Origin: Pedobacter antarcticus
GTDB lineage: Bacteria > Bacteroidota > Bacteroidia > Sphingobacteriales > Sphingobacteriaceae
Direction of reading: 5' to 3'
Assembly (NCBI RefSeq): GCF_900112985.1
Contig: NZ_FONS01000012.1
Coordinates: 46,269 to 110,268, forward strand
DNA: 64,000 bases
Positions 51,229-59,987 of the stretch are shown here, piece by piece. The position numbers were made by a program, and so were the translations under genes. The notes under the pieces are model-generated. The model did no database searches. It saw only the letters and a list, made by a program, of their open reading frames with translations, and had not been told where the DNA came from. The first letter of the stretch is position 1, and each line of letters opens with the position of its first letter.

Positions 51229-51272
51229 AATATATGGCATTTTATTTGATAAAATAATCTAAAATTCCTCAA

Positions 51273-52850
51273 TTGAAAAGAATACTTACTGTTGTTTTTC
51301 CCTTTGTTTTATTAATTTCTTCATGTACCTGGTTCAAAACCACACCTGAAGTAGGGATTATACTTGCCGATCATTTTAAGAATAAAATCTATAAAAACTT
51401 CGATACCGCTGCCTATAATCAGGTTTTCAGGAAAACCCTAGACTCACTTAAGCCTAAGTTAAGTAACCCGAATACATTAGGTAAATTTTACGAGAGTGAG
51501 GACATGAATACGACCTTGGTTACACGCTTTTTCGTTGATGGTCAGCTGGATACACTTGCTGCTTATGTCGGGAATAGTAAACTACATGGATACAAACCTT
51601 CCTTATTTGGTTATACCCGACTCACAGATTTGTTGGAAGAGTTACGCGGGAACCAGTTTAAAAATATAGAAGAGGCTTATCCTGTGATCGCTGAATTGGA
51701 GCTGTTCAGTGCTTCTGCCTTGCTGAAGTATGACACTTTTGTCGGTTTTGGCAGCATTAACCCGAGGAAAGTGCTGAACAGGTATTATGTGACGACAACC
51801 CGCCCTGACTCCGTTTATCTGTCGGGTCTGTTGAAAGTTGAGAATTTGGAGAAACATCTTCAGCAAATACAACCCCGCAGTGCTAATTATCTCGCATTGC
51901 AGCGCAGTCTTGGGGATCTGGAAAAAAGCAGCAACCCCAATTCGGAATTAATTAAAACTACGCTGGTCAATATGGAGAGGCTGCGATGGAAGATTCCGGG
52001 GATCGGAAATGAATATGTCGAAGTGAATATACCTGATTACAGTCTGACCTGGTATAAAGATAATGATACACTCTCCTATATGAAAGTATGCGTGGGGTCC
52101 CGGAGGGAGCTTGCTTATGAGGAGAAGATCAAAGCGTACAATCGTACAGGAAAGCTGGATGATAAACCAAAAAATCATCAGACGCCTATCTTGCTTAGTA
52201 AATTTAACTCCATACAGGTGAATCCAATCTGGAATATTCCGGTAAGCATTGCCCAGAATGAGATTTATTATAACGCCGCGCGTGATCCTTATTATCTTTC
52301 CAACAACAATATGCGTGTTTATTATAAAGGCAAACTGGTTGCAGACCCAGATACGATTCAATGGAGTAAGTATTCCCGTGAACGTCTTCCTTTTCAATTT
52401 AAACAAGGTTCCGGAAGTGGAAATGCACTAGGTAAATTCAAATTTATTTTCGAGAATGGCTCGAGCATTTATCTGCACGATACAAATAATAAGTCTGCAT
52501 TCAACCGCTCAGTTCGCGCGGTTAGTCATGGTTGTGTGAGGGTGGAGAAACCGCTGGAGTTTGCAGAAAACCTACTTAAGAGCAAAGCAGAATATGATCA
52601 GCTTCGCATGGAAGTAAATTTACCTCCCCTAGATACGACCAAAATGAAGGTTTATCAGAAGATTCTCCAGAAAAAGGCGGACACAGTGAATGCATTTCAA
52701 CTCAAGCCTAAATGGTTTGGTACACGGAAAGGAATATCTATTTTCCTGAATTACAGAACCGCCTGGGTACAAAACGGCAAAATGGTTTACAGGAATGATG
52801 TTTACGGATTGGATGATGCTCTTTATAACGCTATGAAAAAATACAGATAA
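51273..52850 (+). CDS. L,D-transpeptidase lipoprotein (YcbB/LdtD-like)
   Basis: A 525-aa exported protein. The N-terminus is a lipoprotein signal with lipobox LISSC (Cys near residue 18). The YkuD catalytic domain ends with SHGCVRVEKP, catalytic Cys421, preceded by the conserved YLHDTNNKSAF His region. A large N-terminal part and a scaffold like that of E. coli YcbB precede it. It forms 3-3 crosslinks in peptidoglycan. The start is TTG at 51273, required to include the signal peptide. It is divergent from the his operon. Confidence 0.9.
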   Translation: MKRILTVVFPFVLLISSCTWFKTTPEVGIILADHFKNKIYKNFDTAAYNQVFRKTLDSLKPKLSNPNTLGKFYESEDMNTTLVTRFFVDGQLDTLAAYVGNSKLHGYKPSLFGYTRLTDLLEELRGNQFKNIEEAYPVIAELELFSASALLKYDTFVGFGSINPRKVLNRYYVTTTRPDSVYLSGLLKVENLEKHLQQIQPRSANYLALQRSLGDLEKSSNPNSELIKTTLVNMERLRWKIPGIGNEYVEVNIPDYSLTWYKDNDTLSYMKVCVGSRRELAYEEKIKAYNRTGKLDDKPKNHQTPILLSKFNSIQVNPIWNIPVSIAQNEIYYNAARDPYYLSNNNMRVYYKGKLVADPDTIQWSKYSRERLPFQFKQGSGSGNALGKFKFIFENGSSIYLHDTNNKSAFNRSVRAVSHGCVRVEKPLEFAENLLKSKAEYDQLRMEVNLPPLDTTKMKVYQKILQKKADTVNAFQLKPKWFGTRKGISIFLNYRTAWVQNGKMVYRNDVYGLDDALYNAMKKYR

Positions 52851-52856
52851 TATTTC

Positions 52857-52864
52857 TACATTTG
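52857..52864 (+). promoter_or_regulatory. -7-like box TACATTTG
   Basis: TAnnTTTG match just after the L,D-transpeptidase stop and 7 nt before the ATG of the 102-aa ORF. Confidence 0.35.
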
Positions 52865-52871
52865 TTTTTTA

Positions 52872-53180
52872 ATGAATTTCGTCTGCCCGGTTTATATATT
52901 TTCAGTACTGGTACCGGCCATTCCGATGACTATTCTATTCCTTTTTCCTATCTTTTTCATTTATTTCTTTCGCAATAATCCGTTGATAAGTTTTTCGGCT
53001 TCCGGGAGTCTTTCGACGTTTTTATTAATTGATTTAACAACGATAGCGTATGAAATGAATATGCAGCCGATGCTTGATGAAAATTACCTAATTTTGCGGG
53101 TAGTGCTGTCTAAAGGGAATTCAACTGATTCGAATTTTTTAACCATTAAAAACATAAGAAAACATGAACCTTCTGCTTAA
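52872..53180 (+). CDS. possible small membrane protein, unknown
   Basis: A 102-aa ORF with a hydrophobic N-terminal half (two possible helices, rich in Phe and Ile) and a polar C-terminus. It follows a TACATTTG box but overlaps the dihydroorotase-like gene by 17 nt and contains another promoter-like box (53089-53096). I do not recognise it. It may be a genuine small protein or a chance ORF in what is otherwise a 313-bp promoter region. Confidence 0.3.
   Translation: MNFVCPVYIFSVLVPAIPMTILFLFPIFFIYFFRNNPLISFSASGSLSTFLLIDLTTIAYEMNMQPMLDENYLILRVVLSKGNSTDSNFLTIKNIRKHEPSA
53089..53096 (+). promoter_or_regulatory. -7 promoter box TAATTTTG before the dihydroorotase-like gene
   Basis: TAnnTTTG 67 nt before the ATG at 53164. 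A -33 partner at ideal spacing is not evident. Confidence 0.4.
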
Positions 53181-54426
53181 AGGCGTAACCATAGCTGATC
53201 CTAACAGCCCTTTCCATGAAAAAAACTGTGATGTTCGCGTGGTACAGGGTAAAATTGCATCTATTCAAGGTAAACTGAGCCCGCAAAAAGGTGAAGAGGT
53301 TATCGACGGTAATGGTGCTGTGCTTTCACCTGGTTTTTTTGATCTGAACTGTTTAACAGGAGATCCGGGTTTTGAAGCAAAGGAAGATCTGGATTCTGTA
53401 GCTGCAGCAGCGCAGGCCGGTGGATTTACCGGGCTCACCTTAATGCCGCAGACAAAACCAGTCGTACATTCAAAGGCGCAGGTGGCTTATCTGGTCAATA
53501 AAGCGGCAGGATATCTGGTCGACATTCATCCTATAGGAGCAATCAGCCAGGATCTGGAAGGTAAAGAACTAGCCGAATTATATGATATGAAGCTTGCAGG
53601 TGCAGTTGCGTTCTCGGACGGAGCAAAGCCTGTGGTTGATGATGGATTTATGAGCCGGGCGCTACAATACAGCAAAGGCGTTAACGGCCTTTTAATGGTA
53701 CACCCCGAGAATAAATCTATTGCTGGTAAATCCCAGATCAATGAAAGTAAAATAAGTGTATTATTGGGCATGAAGGGTGTTCCCGCACTGGCAGAGGAAA
53801 TGCAGATATCCAGGGATATTTTTCTTGCCACTTATCATGATGCCCCGATTCATATCAGTACCATCTCTACCGCCGGCTCTGTTAGCCTGATTAGAAAAGC
53901 GAAGAAAGATGGGATAAAGATTTCCTGTGATGTAGCTGCACATCAGCTGGTCTTTACAGAGGAGCTTTTAAATGACTTTGATAGTAACTATAAGGTGAAA
54001 CCACCATTACGGGACAAAGCAGATATCAAGGCTTTGCTTGCGGGCTTAAAGGACGGAACTATTGATGCGGTATCTTCACAACACCGCCCTCACGAACCAG
54101 AACATAAACAGGTAGAATTTGAAATTGCTGCTTATGGTATTATTGCTTTGCAAACCGTACTGCCTCTGCTATTCAAAGCCGGGCTTACCGTGAATCAGAT
54201 CGTAGAAAAATTAAGTATCAACCCGCGCAGGCTGCTTGGTCTATCCATTCCGGTGATTGCTGAAGGAGAGCTTGCCAATTTTACGCTCTTTAATCCTTCT
54301 CAAACCTGGGTTTATGATCAGGCTCAAAACTATTCTCTTTCATCAAACACACCTTTACTAGGAGAAACATTAACCGGTAAAGTTCAAATGGTTTATAACA
54401 ATAATCAATTTCAAGTATATGGATAA
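53164..54426 (+). CDS. inactive dihydroorotase-like protein (pseudo-DHOase)
   Basis: A 420-aa class I dihydroorotase homologue over its whole length, but catalytic residues are lost. The HxHxR motif is Asn62-x-Leu64-x-Gly66 (DLNCLTGDPG), the MPNT Asn is Gln96, the zinc His before IST is Thr233 (HISTIST), and the catalytic Asp of DHAPH is Gln306 (SSQHRPH). It should not turn over substrate. Similar inactive PyrC-prime subunits scaffold aspartate transcarbamoylase in other bacteria. It overlaps the next gene by 8 nt. Confidence 0.9.
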   Translation: MNLLLKGVTIADPNSPFHEKNCDVRVVQGKIASIQGKLSPQKGEEVIDGNGAVLSPGFFDLNCLTGDPGFEAKEDLDSVAAAAQAGGFTGLTLMPQTKPVVHSKAQVAYLVNKAAGYLVDIHPIGAISQDLEGKELAELYDMKLAGAVAFSDGAKPVVDDGFMSRALQYSKGVNGLLMVHPENKSIAGKSQINESKISVLLGMKGVPALAEEMQISRDIFLATYHDAPIHISTISTAGSVSLIRKAKKDGIKISCDVAAHQLVFTEELLNDFDSNYKVKPPLRDKADIKALLAGLKDGTIDAVSSQHRPHEPEHKQVEFEIAAYGIIALQTVLPLLFKAGLTVNQIVEKLSINPRRLLGLSIPVIAEGELANFTLFNPSQTWVYDQAQNYSLSSNTPLLGETLTGKVQMVYNNNQFQVYG

Positions 54427-55093
54427 TAAAGTTAACCGCGCATTAGTCGCTTCATTAGATAAATTTGCATCACTTTCTGGTCAGGATTCTTCCACTGTTA
54501 AACAAAGTCTAATTGAAGTATTCAGTAAAGAGCAGGGGTTCCTGGAAAAAGTAGAAGCATTTGACGCTGTCTTTGATGAGCATCCATCTTTTGAGGAGCT
54601 GAGAGAAGTATTCTTTGATCTGCTCATGATCAACTTCTTTGCAAGTGATATGAAGCGTTTAGAAGAAGATTACCTCGAAACAGAAGAATGGGCAAATATC
54701 GAAGAGGAAACAATAGACCGTGGCACTGAGTTGCTAAATCTGTTATTGTATATCAATGAATGCCATGACGAGCAAATCAAGCCTGAACTGGGAGATTTCC
54801 TGCGTGAATTCCTTTTAGTGGAAGAAGATGAATTCCAGGACGAGTTTCATATTTATGAAGATCTGATCAGCAATCAGCAGCTGGCAGAAAGCAGTATCGA
54901 AGATATTTGCGCCCATAAGGGTATGATCGACCTTGGAGAGGAAATGGAAGAGTTGTTTATACCTTTTATGAGTTTCTTCAATCAGCCAAAAGCGAACGAT
55001 CAGGCTTACGAGGATTTGTCTAACTTCAGTACAAATAAAGAATTCGATACTGCGGTTTACGAACTGATTACAGTATTTAATCAGAAAAACTAA
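54419..55093 (+). CDS. acidic protein of unknown function
   Basis: A 224-aa very acidic, mostly helical protein (for example EEDYLETEEWANIEEE and VEEDEFQDEF) with no signal peptide and no motif I know. It overlaps the dihydroorotase-like gene by 8 nt and is followed 10 nt later by the DUF4199 gene, so it is part of that operon. The charge pattern suggests a protein- or metal-binding role, but no function is assigned. Confidence 0.8.
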   Translation: MDNKVNRALVASLDKFASLSGQDSSTVKQSLIEVFSKEQGFLEKVEAFDAVFDEHPSFEELREVFFDLLMINFFASDMKRLEEDYLETEEWANIEEETIDRGTELLNLLLYINECHDEQIKPELGDFLREFLLVEEDEFQDEFHIYEDLISNQQLAESSIEDICAHKGMIDLGEEMEELFIPFMSFFNQPKANDQAYEDLSNFSTNKEFDTAVYELITVFNQKN

Positions 55094-55103
55094 ATTTACA
55101 GCT

Positions 55104-55679
55104 ATGGAAACAAATCTGCTGAATCAAAATGGTCTGCTTAGATCTGAAGCAATTAAGAATGGAGTTATCATGGCTGCTGTCAGCCTGGTGATTTTTCTGG
55201 CGATCAATTACACTGTGCCTCACTTAATGGGGTCTACTGCATTATCTATTGTAAATATTGTTGTAGGAATTGCGCTGGCTGTATTCTTCTCGCTGGATAT
55301 GCGCAAAAAAGCCGGTGGTTACTGGACTTTCAGCGAAGCCTTGTTACACATATTTATTATGTTTCTGGTTTCTGCGGCAATTGTTTACGTCTTTACAATC
55401 CTTTTTGGAAAGTTCATTGACCCTACTTATCCGGAGAGAATGAAAGAGCTTATCGCAGGTAAAACTGAAGATATGTTAACTAAACTTGGTGTGGATGACA
55501 GCAGAATGGAGGAGATGATTGCGACTCAAAATCAGCAGATGGAAAGTCAGTTTAATCCTACACTTTTCCAGGCTATCGTTGGGTTTGGTATTCAGGCAAT
55601 TATGTATGGAATAGGGGCAATGATTTTTGCTGCGATCTTCAAGAAGGCCAGACCAATGTTCGTTTCTGACGAGAATTAG
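55104..55679 (+). CDS. DUF4199 domain membrane protein
   Basis: A 191-aa protein with four predicted membrane helices. The region EAIKNGVIMAAVSLVIFLAI, a DMRKKAGGYWTFSEALLHIF loop and the long extracytoplasmic helix before the last segment (GVDDSRMEEMIATQNQQMES) match DUF4199 of Bacteroidota. Function unknown. It lies between the acidic protein gene and a glycosyltransferase gene on the same strand, an arrangement common in this phylum as I recall it. Confidence 0.85.
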   Translation: METNLLNQNGLLRSEAIKNGVIMAAVSLVIFLAINYTVPHLMGSTALSIVNIVVGIALAVFFSLDMRKKAGGYWTFSEALLHIFIMFLVSAAIVYVFTILFGKFIDPTYPERMKELIAGKTEDMLTKLGVDDSRMEEMIATQNQQMESQFNPTLFQAIVGFGIQAIMYGIGAMIFAAIFKKARPMFVSDEN

Positions 55680-55764
55680 GCTAATAATTTTTTTTGCGTG
55701 CAGGTTTTATCATTATAAATGATAAAATTTGCGCGTTAATTATCAAATACATTTTTATACCTGC

Positions 55765-56718
55765 ATGGATATATCTATTGTCATTCCCTTATATAATGAA
55801 GAAGAATCCTTACCTGAACTGACCGACTGGATCTCCAGGGTAATGGACAAAAATGGCTTCTCCTACGAAATTCTTTTCGTAGATGATGGGAGTACAGATA
55901 CCTCATGGCAGGTTATTGAGAATCTAAAGGTTAGCTATCCATCTGTTAAAGCAATTAAATTCAGACGTAATTACGGGAAATCTGCGGCATTAAATGTAGC
56001 ATTTGCTGCGGCTTTGGGCGATGTTGTGATTACGATGGATGCCGATTTGCAAGATAGCCCCGACGAGATCCCAGAACTTTACAGGAGAATAAAAGAAGAA
56101 AAGCTGGATCTGATCTCCGGTTGGAAGAAAAAACGTTACGATCCGATAACCAAAACCATTCCCACTAAATTATTCAATGCGGCGACCAGGCAGATGTCCG
56201 GTATTCAGTTGAATGATTTCAACTGTGGGCTTAAAGCTTATCGCAGTGATGTGATTAAGACTATTGAGGTATATGGTGAAATGCACCGGTATATTCCTGT
56301 GATTGCTAAATGGGCAGGATTTAAAAAGATCAGTGAGCAGGTTGTGGAGCACCGTGCAAGAAAATATGGTGTAACCAAATTTGGGTTCAGCCGGTTTATA
56401 AATGGCTTTCTTGATTTACTGTCGATCTTTTTTGTCGGAAAATTCGGTAAAAGGCCGATGCACTTTTTCGGTTCGCTGGGCGTATTGAGCTTTTTAATCG
56501 GCACAATCATGGCTCTCTGGATTATTGGTGAAAAACTTTATCATATTTCAATGAGCATCCCGATTAAAAGGGAGGTGACAGACCAGCCAGGGTTTTATAT
56601 AGCACTGGTAGCCATTATCGTTGGATCACAATTATTTCTTACTGGATTTGTAGCCGAGCTGGTCACAAGGAATGCGACAGAACGCAATCAATACCTGATT
56701 GAAAAAGAAATTGTCTAA
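55765..56718 (+). CDS. family 2 glycosyltransferase (DPM/GtrB-like, two C-terminal helices)
   Basis: A 317-aa membrane-anchored GT-A enzyme. It has ISIVIPLYNEEESL at the N-terminus, LFVDDGSTD, the metal-binding MDADLQDSPDEIP and LNDFNCGLKAYR, and two C-terminal membrane helices. It resembles dolichol-phosphate/undecaprenyl-phosphate sugar transferases of the GtrB/ArnC type. The ATG at 55765 is chosen because family members start at MDISIVIP. The GtrA-like gene at 8.4 kb could be a distant partner. Confidence 0.9.
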   Translation: MDISIVIPLYNEEESLPELTDWISRVMDKNGFSYEILFVDDGSTDTSWQVIENLKVSYPSVKAIKFRRNYGKSAALNVAFAAALGDVVITMDADLQDSPDEIPELYRRIKEEKLDLISGWKKKRYDPITKTIPTKLFNAATRQMSGIQLNDFNCGLKAYRSDVIKTIEVYGEMHRYIPVIAKWAGFKKISEQVVEHRARKYGVTKFGFSRFINGFLDLLSIFFVGKFGKRPMHFFGSLGVLSFLIGTIMALWIIGEKLYHISMSIPIKREVTDQPGFYIALVAIIVGSQLFLTGFVAELVTRNATERNQYLIEKEIV

Positions 56719-56721
56719 TTT

Positions 56722-57690
56722 ATGTTCTTTTCTATAATCATTCCACTATATAACCGGCCGCAGGAAATTGACGAGCTACTCTCAAGCCTGTGCTTTCAGA
56801 CTTATCAGCAGTTTGAGGTGCTTGTTATTGATGATGGATCTGCTGTACCCGCAAAGGAGATTGTAGAGGCATACGCTGACAAGCTTGATGTGCATTATCA
56901 CTACAAGCCAAATGCCGGGCAGGGTTTTGCGAGGAACTTTGGATTTGAAAGAGCGAAAGGAGATTACTTCGTTATTTTTGATTCTGACTGCTTGATTCCT
57001 GAAGATTATCTGGAAATTGTTTCTTCGTATTTATTTACTCATCAGCTGGACGCTTACGGGGGGCCGGATGCTGCACATGAAAGTTTTACTGCGGTGCAAA
57101 AGGCTATCAGTTATGGAATGACTTCTGTATTTACAACAGGGGGTATCCGTGGTAATAAGCAGCACGTAGGCCAGTTTCACCCTAGAAGTTTCAATATGGG
57201 GATATCGGCAGAAGTCTGGAGGAAAACGGGTGGTTTTATTTTAACCAGGCTGGGAGAGGATATAGAATTCAGCATTCGTATACATGAATCCGGATTTAAA
57301 ATCGGGCTCATTCCCGGTGCGAAGGTTTTTCATAAAAGACGGACTAGTATGCTTCAGTTTTATAAACAAATCCATTTTTTCGGTCGTGCAAGAATCAATA
57401 TCTATAAACACTTTCCCGCTCAATTAAAACCAGTTCACTTTTTTCCTGCACTGTTTACCATTGGAGTAGGTGTTTTAGTTTTGTTGAACCTTTTCGGTGC
57501 TCCGCTGGCACATACCGGGAATGTTTTTCTTCTGGTATACTTTATGCTGATATTTTTTCATTCCCTGTATCTAAACCATTCATTTAAAGTTGCTTCGCTG
57601 AGTATCGTGTCTTCATTTATACAATTGACAGCTTATGGACTGGGGTTTATTCAGGATTTTTTCAAGAGACTAGTATTTAAACAACTATGA
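56722..57690 (+). CDS. family 2 glycosyltransferase, membrane-associated
   Basis: A 322-aa GT2 enzyme with FSIIIPLYNRPQEIDELL, LVIDDGSAVPAKE, the DxD-like FDSDCLIPEDY and GEDIEFSIRIHESGF, plus two or three C-terminal helices. It is distinct from the preceding transferase and probably adds sugar to a surface glycan or lipid. It is 3 nt from the previous gene and overlaps the next by 4 nt (ATGA), so all three form an operon. Confidence 0.9.
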   Translation: MFFSIIIPLYNRPQEIDELLSSLCFQTYQQFEVLVIDDGSAVPAKEIVEAYADKLDVHYHYKPNAGQGFARNFGFERAKGDYFVIFDSDCLIPEDYLEIVSSYLFTHQLDAYGGPDAAHESFTAVQKAISYGMTSVFTTGGIRGNKQHVGQFHPRSFNMGISAEVWRKTGGFILTRLGEDIEFSIRIHESGFKIGLIPGAKVFHKRRTSMLQFYKQIHFFGRARINIYKHFPAQLKPVHFFPALFTIGVGVLVLLNLFGAPLAHTGNVFLLVYFMLIFFHSLYLNHSFKVASLSIVSSFIQLTAYGLGFIQDFFKRLVFKQL

Positions 57691-58475
57691 TAAATTATCT
57701 AAAGGAGAGTACGTTTACCGTTAACGAAGTAATTGGAAAGGCCTGGGAAGTAACCAAGAGAAACTATTTCTCTATCGCGACCCTGTGTTTTCTGATGTTT
57801 ATTACCTCCAATGCGTCCGGGCTAATGGCCTTTTTAATCAAGGACGTCAACATCTATTTAAGCATACTGATGGCTTTCTTTTTTATGATGATGTATTTCA
57901 CGCTCAATCTTTCTCTGTTGAAATACATATTTCATTTACTAGACGATGAGGAGAATGATGTCAGCATTGTGAGCACCCTACCTACAAGACAGCAAATTAT
58001 TAGATTCATGGTAAGTATGCTTTACTTTATGCTGGTTATCGTTGGCGTGTACGCGATCGTTATTCTTGCAGCTTTCCCTTTTATATATACAGGTATAAGA
58101 ATGGAAGTCATTACTAACATCGCGGTTTCGGTAGGTATAGTTGCGATTTTTATAACCTGGATCAGAATATCTTTCTTTCCTTTTTTTATTATTGACAAAA
58201 ACCAGAGCCCTTTTGCAGCCATCAAGTTCAGTTTGGCTATTACCAAAGGTAACTTTACAAAAATTCTGTTACTGCTGCTGGTATTGGGCGGTTTTTACGT
58301 GATGTGTCTATTACTGATAGCACTCAAATTACCGGTTATCGCATTTTTTGTCAATATCCTAAGCTCATTCATCATTGTTCCGTTGTCAAGTGTGGCATTG
58401 ACTATTGCTTATCGCTGGATGATGAGTAAATATGATGGCGAGGGAGAACCCGATATTATTCATAACATAGTTTAA
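57687..58475 (+). CDS. polytopic membrane protein, unknown function
   Basis: A 262-aa protein with about six hydrophobic helices. The N-terminal FTVNEVIGKAWEVTKRNY and the WIRISFFPFFIID segments resemble membrane domains seen in DUF975- and GDPD-type transmembrane proteins, but I cannot name the family. It overlaps the glycosyltransferase stop by 4 nt, suggesting coupled translation and a role in the same envelope pathway. Confidence 0.75.
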   Translation: MINYLKESTFTVNEVIGKAWEVTKRNYFSIATLCFLMFITSNASGLMAFLIKDVNIYLSILMAFFFMMMYFTLNLSLLKYIFHLLDDEENDVSIVSTLPTRQQIIRFMVSMLYFMLVIVGVYAIVILAAFPFIYTGIRMEVITNIAVSVGIVAIFITWIRISFFPFFIIDKNQSPFAAIKFSLAITKGNFTKILLLLLVLGGFYVMCLLLIALKLPVIAFFVNILSSFIIVPLSSVALTIAYRWMMSKYDGEGEPDIIHNIV

Positions 58476-58481
58476 ATCCAA

Positions 58482-59987
58482 ATGGGATTAAAAGCGGCAT
58501 TAAGTAAACCCTTTGCAGCCTATGTTGTCTGGCGGATCAATCGCTGGAAGAACAACGCAGTTGCTGCACAGCAAGAGGTTCTCCATCATCTGGTAGCAGA
58601 AGCCGGCAATACGGCATTCGGCAAAGACCATCATTTTGAACAGATCCGTAATTATAAAGACTTTAAGAAACACGTTCCTGTAAGGGACTATGAAGAATTG
58701 CGCCCTTATATTGACCGCGTGGTGGCGGGAGAAGCAGATGTGCTCTGGAAGGGTAAACCGGCGTATTTTGCGAAAACTTCCGGAACAACTTCTGGTGCCA
58801 AATATATTCCGATCTCAAAGGAGTCGATGCCTGAGCATATAAAAGCTGCAAGAAACGCCTTGTTAACTTATATACATGAAACAGGCAATGCGGACTTTGT
58901 AAATGGAAAGATGATCTTTTTACAAGGCAGTCCTGTGCTGACGAAAAAGAATGGCATTAATGTAGGACGGTTGTCGGGGATAGTGGCAAATCTGGTACCT
59001 GCTTATCTGCAGAAAAATCGCTTGCCTTCTTATCAGACTAATTGCATAGAAGATTGGGAAGAAAAGGTAGATGCAATTGTAGCGGAAACCATCGATCAGA
59101 ATATGACACTCATTTCTGGAATTCCACCCTGGGTACAAATGTATTTTGACAGGCTGACTGAGAAGTCCGATGGAAAAAAGATTAAAGACATCTTCAAAAA
59201 CTTTGAGCTCTTCGTATATGGGGGTGTTAATTACGAGCCATATCGCGCAAAAATTGAAAACAGTATTGGGAAAAAGATTGATGCTATTGAGACTTACCCT
59301 GCTTCAGAAGGATTTATAGCCTATCAGGATTCCCAGCATGATAAAAGTTTATTACTACTTGTACAGGCAGGGATATTTTATGAATTTATACCAGCTTCGG
59401 AATATTACAATGAAAATCCGTCCCGTCTAAGTCTGGAAGAGGTGGAGTTGGATACGAACTATGCCTTGATTTTAAACACGAATGCAGGATTATGGGGATA
59501 TAGCATTGGGGATACTATAAAGTTTGTTTCTAAAAATCCGTATAAGATTATGGTTACTGGAAGGATTAAGCATTATATTTCCGCTTTCGGTGAACACGTG
59601 ATCGGGGAGGAGGTCGAACAATCTTTATTGTCGGTTGCGAATGAGCTGGGTGTTGGTATAACAGAATTTACCGTTGCTCCGCAGGTTAATCCTGAAGCAG
59701 GTGAATTGCCATATCACGAGTGGTTTATAGAGTTTTCAGCCCCCCCTGCTGATCTGTCTGCTTTTAGTAAAAAAGTTGATCAGGCGCTCCAAAAGAAAAA
59801 TATTTACTACTTTGACCTGATTGAAGGGAAAATTCTGCAGCCGCTGGTGATCAGATCCCTTCAGAAAGATGCCTTTGTTACCTATATGCGAGCTGAAGGT
59901 AAACTAGGCGGGCAAAATAAAGTACCCCGTTTGTCCAATGACAGAAAAATAGCAGACGGGCTTATTCATTTGACCAGAAAGATTTGA
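58482..59987 (+). CDS. GH3 auxin-responsive promoter family protein
   Basis: A 501-aa member of the adenylate-forming GH3 family, better known from plants, where it joins amino acids to jasmonate or auxin. The ATP-binding motif FAKTSGTTSGAKYIPIS is at residues ~102-118. YGGVNYEPY, YPASEGFIAYQD and GLWGYSIGDTIKF are further family motifs. Bacteroidota members are common and uncharacterised. It overlaps dxr by 4 nt (TTGA), so the two are cotranscribed. Confidence 0.9.
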   Translation: MGLKAALSKPFAAYVVWRINRWKNNAVAAQQEVLHHLVAEAGNTAFGKDHHFEQIRNYKDFKKHVPVRDYEELRPYIDRVVAGEADVLWKGKPAYFAKTSGTTSGAKYIPISKESMPEHIKAARNALLTYIHETGNADFVNGKMIFLQGSPVLTKKNGINVGRLSGIVANLVPAYLQKNRLPSYQTNCIEDWEEKVDAIVAETIDQNMTLISGIPPWVQMYFDRLTEKSDGKKIKDIFKNFELFVYGGVNYEPYRAKIENSIGKKIDAIETYPASEGFIAYQDSQHDKSLLLLVQAGIFYEFIPASEYYNENPSRLSLEEVELDTNYALILNTNAGLWGYSIGDTIKFVSKNPYKIMVTGRIKHYISAFGEHVIGEEVEQSLLSVANELGVGITEFTVAPQVNPEAGELPYHEWFIEFSAPPADLSAFSKKVDQALQKKNIYYFDLIEGKILQPLVIRSLQKDAFVTYMRAEGKLGGQNKVPRLSNDRKIADGLIHLTRKI

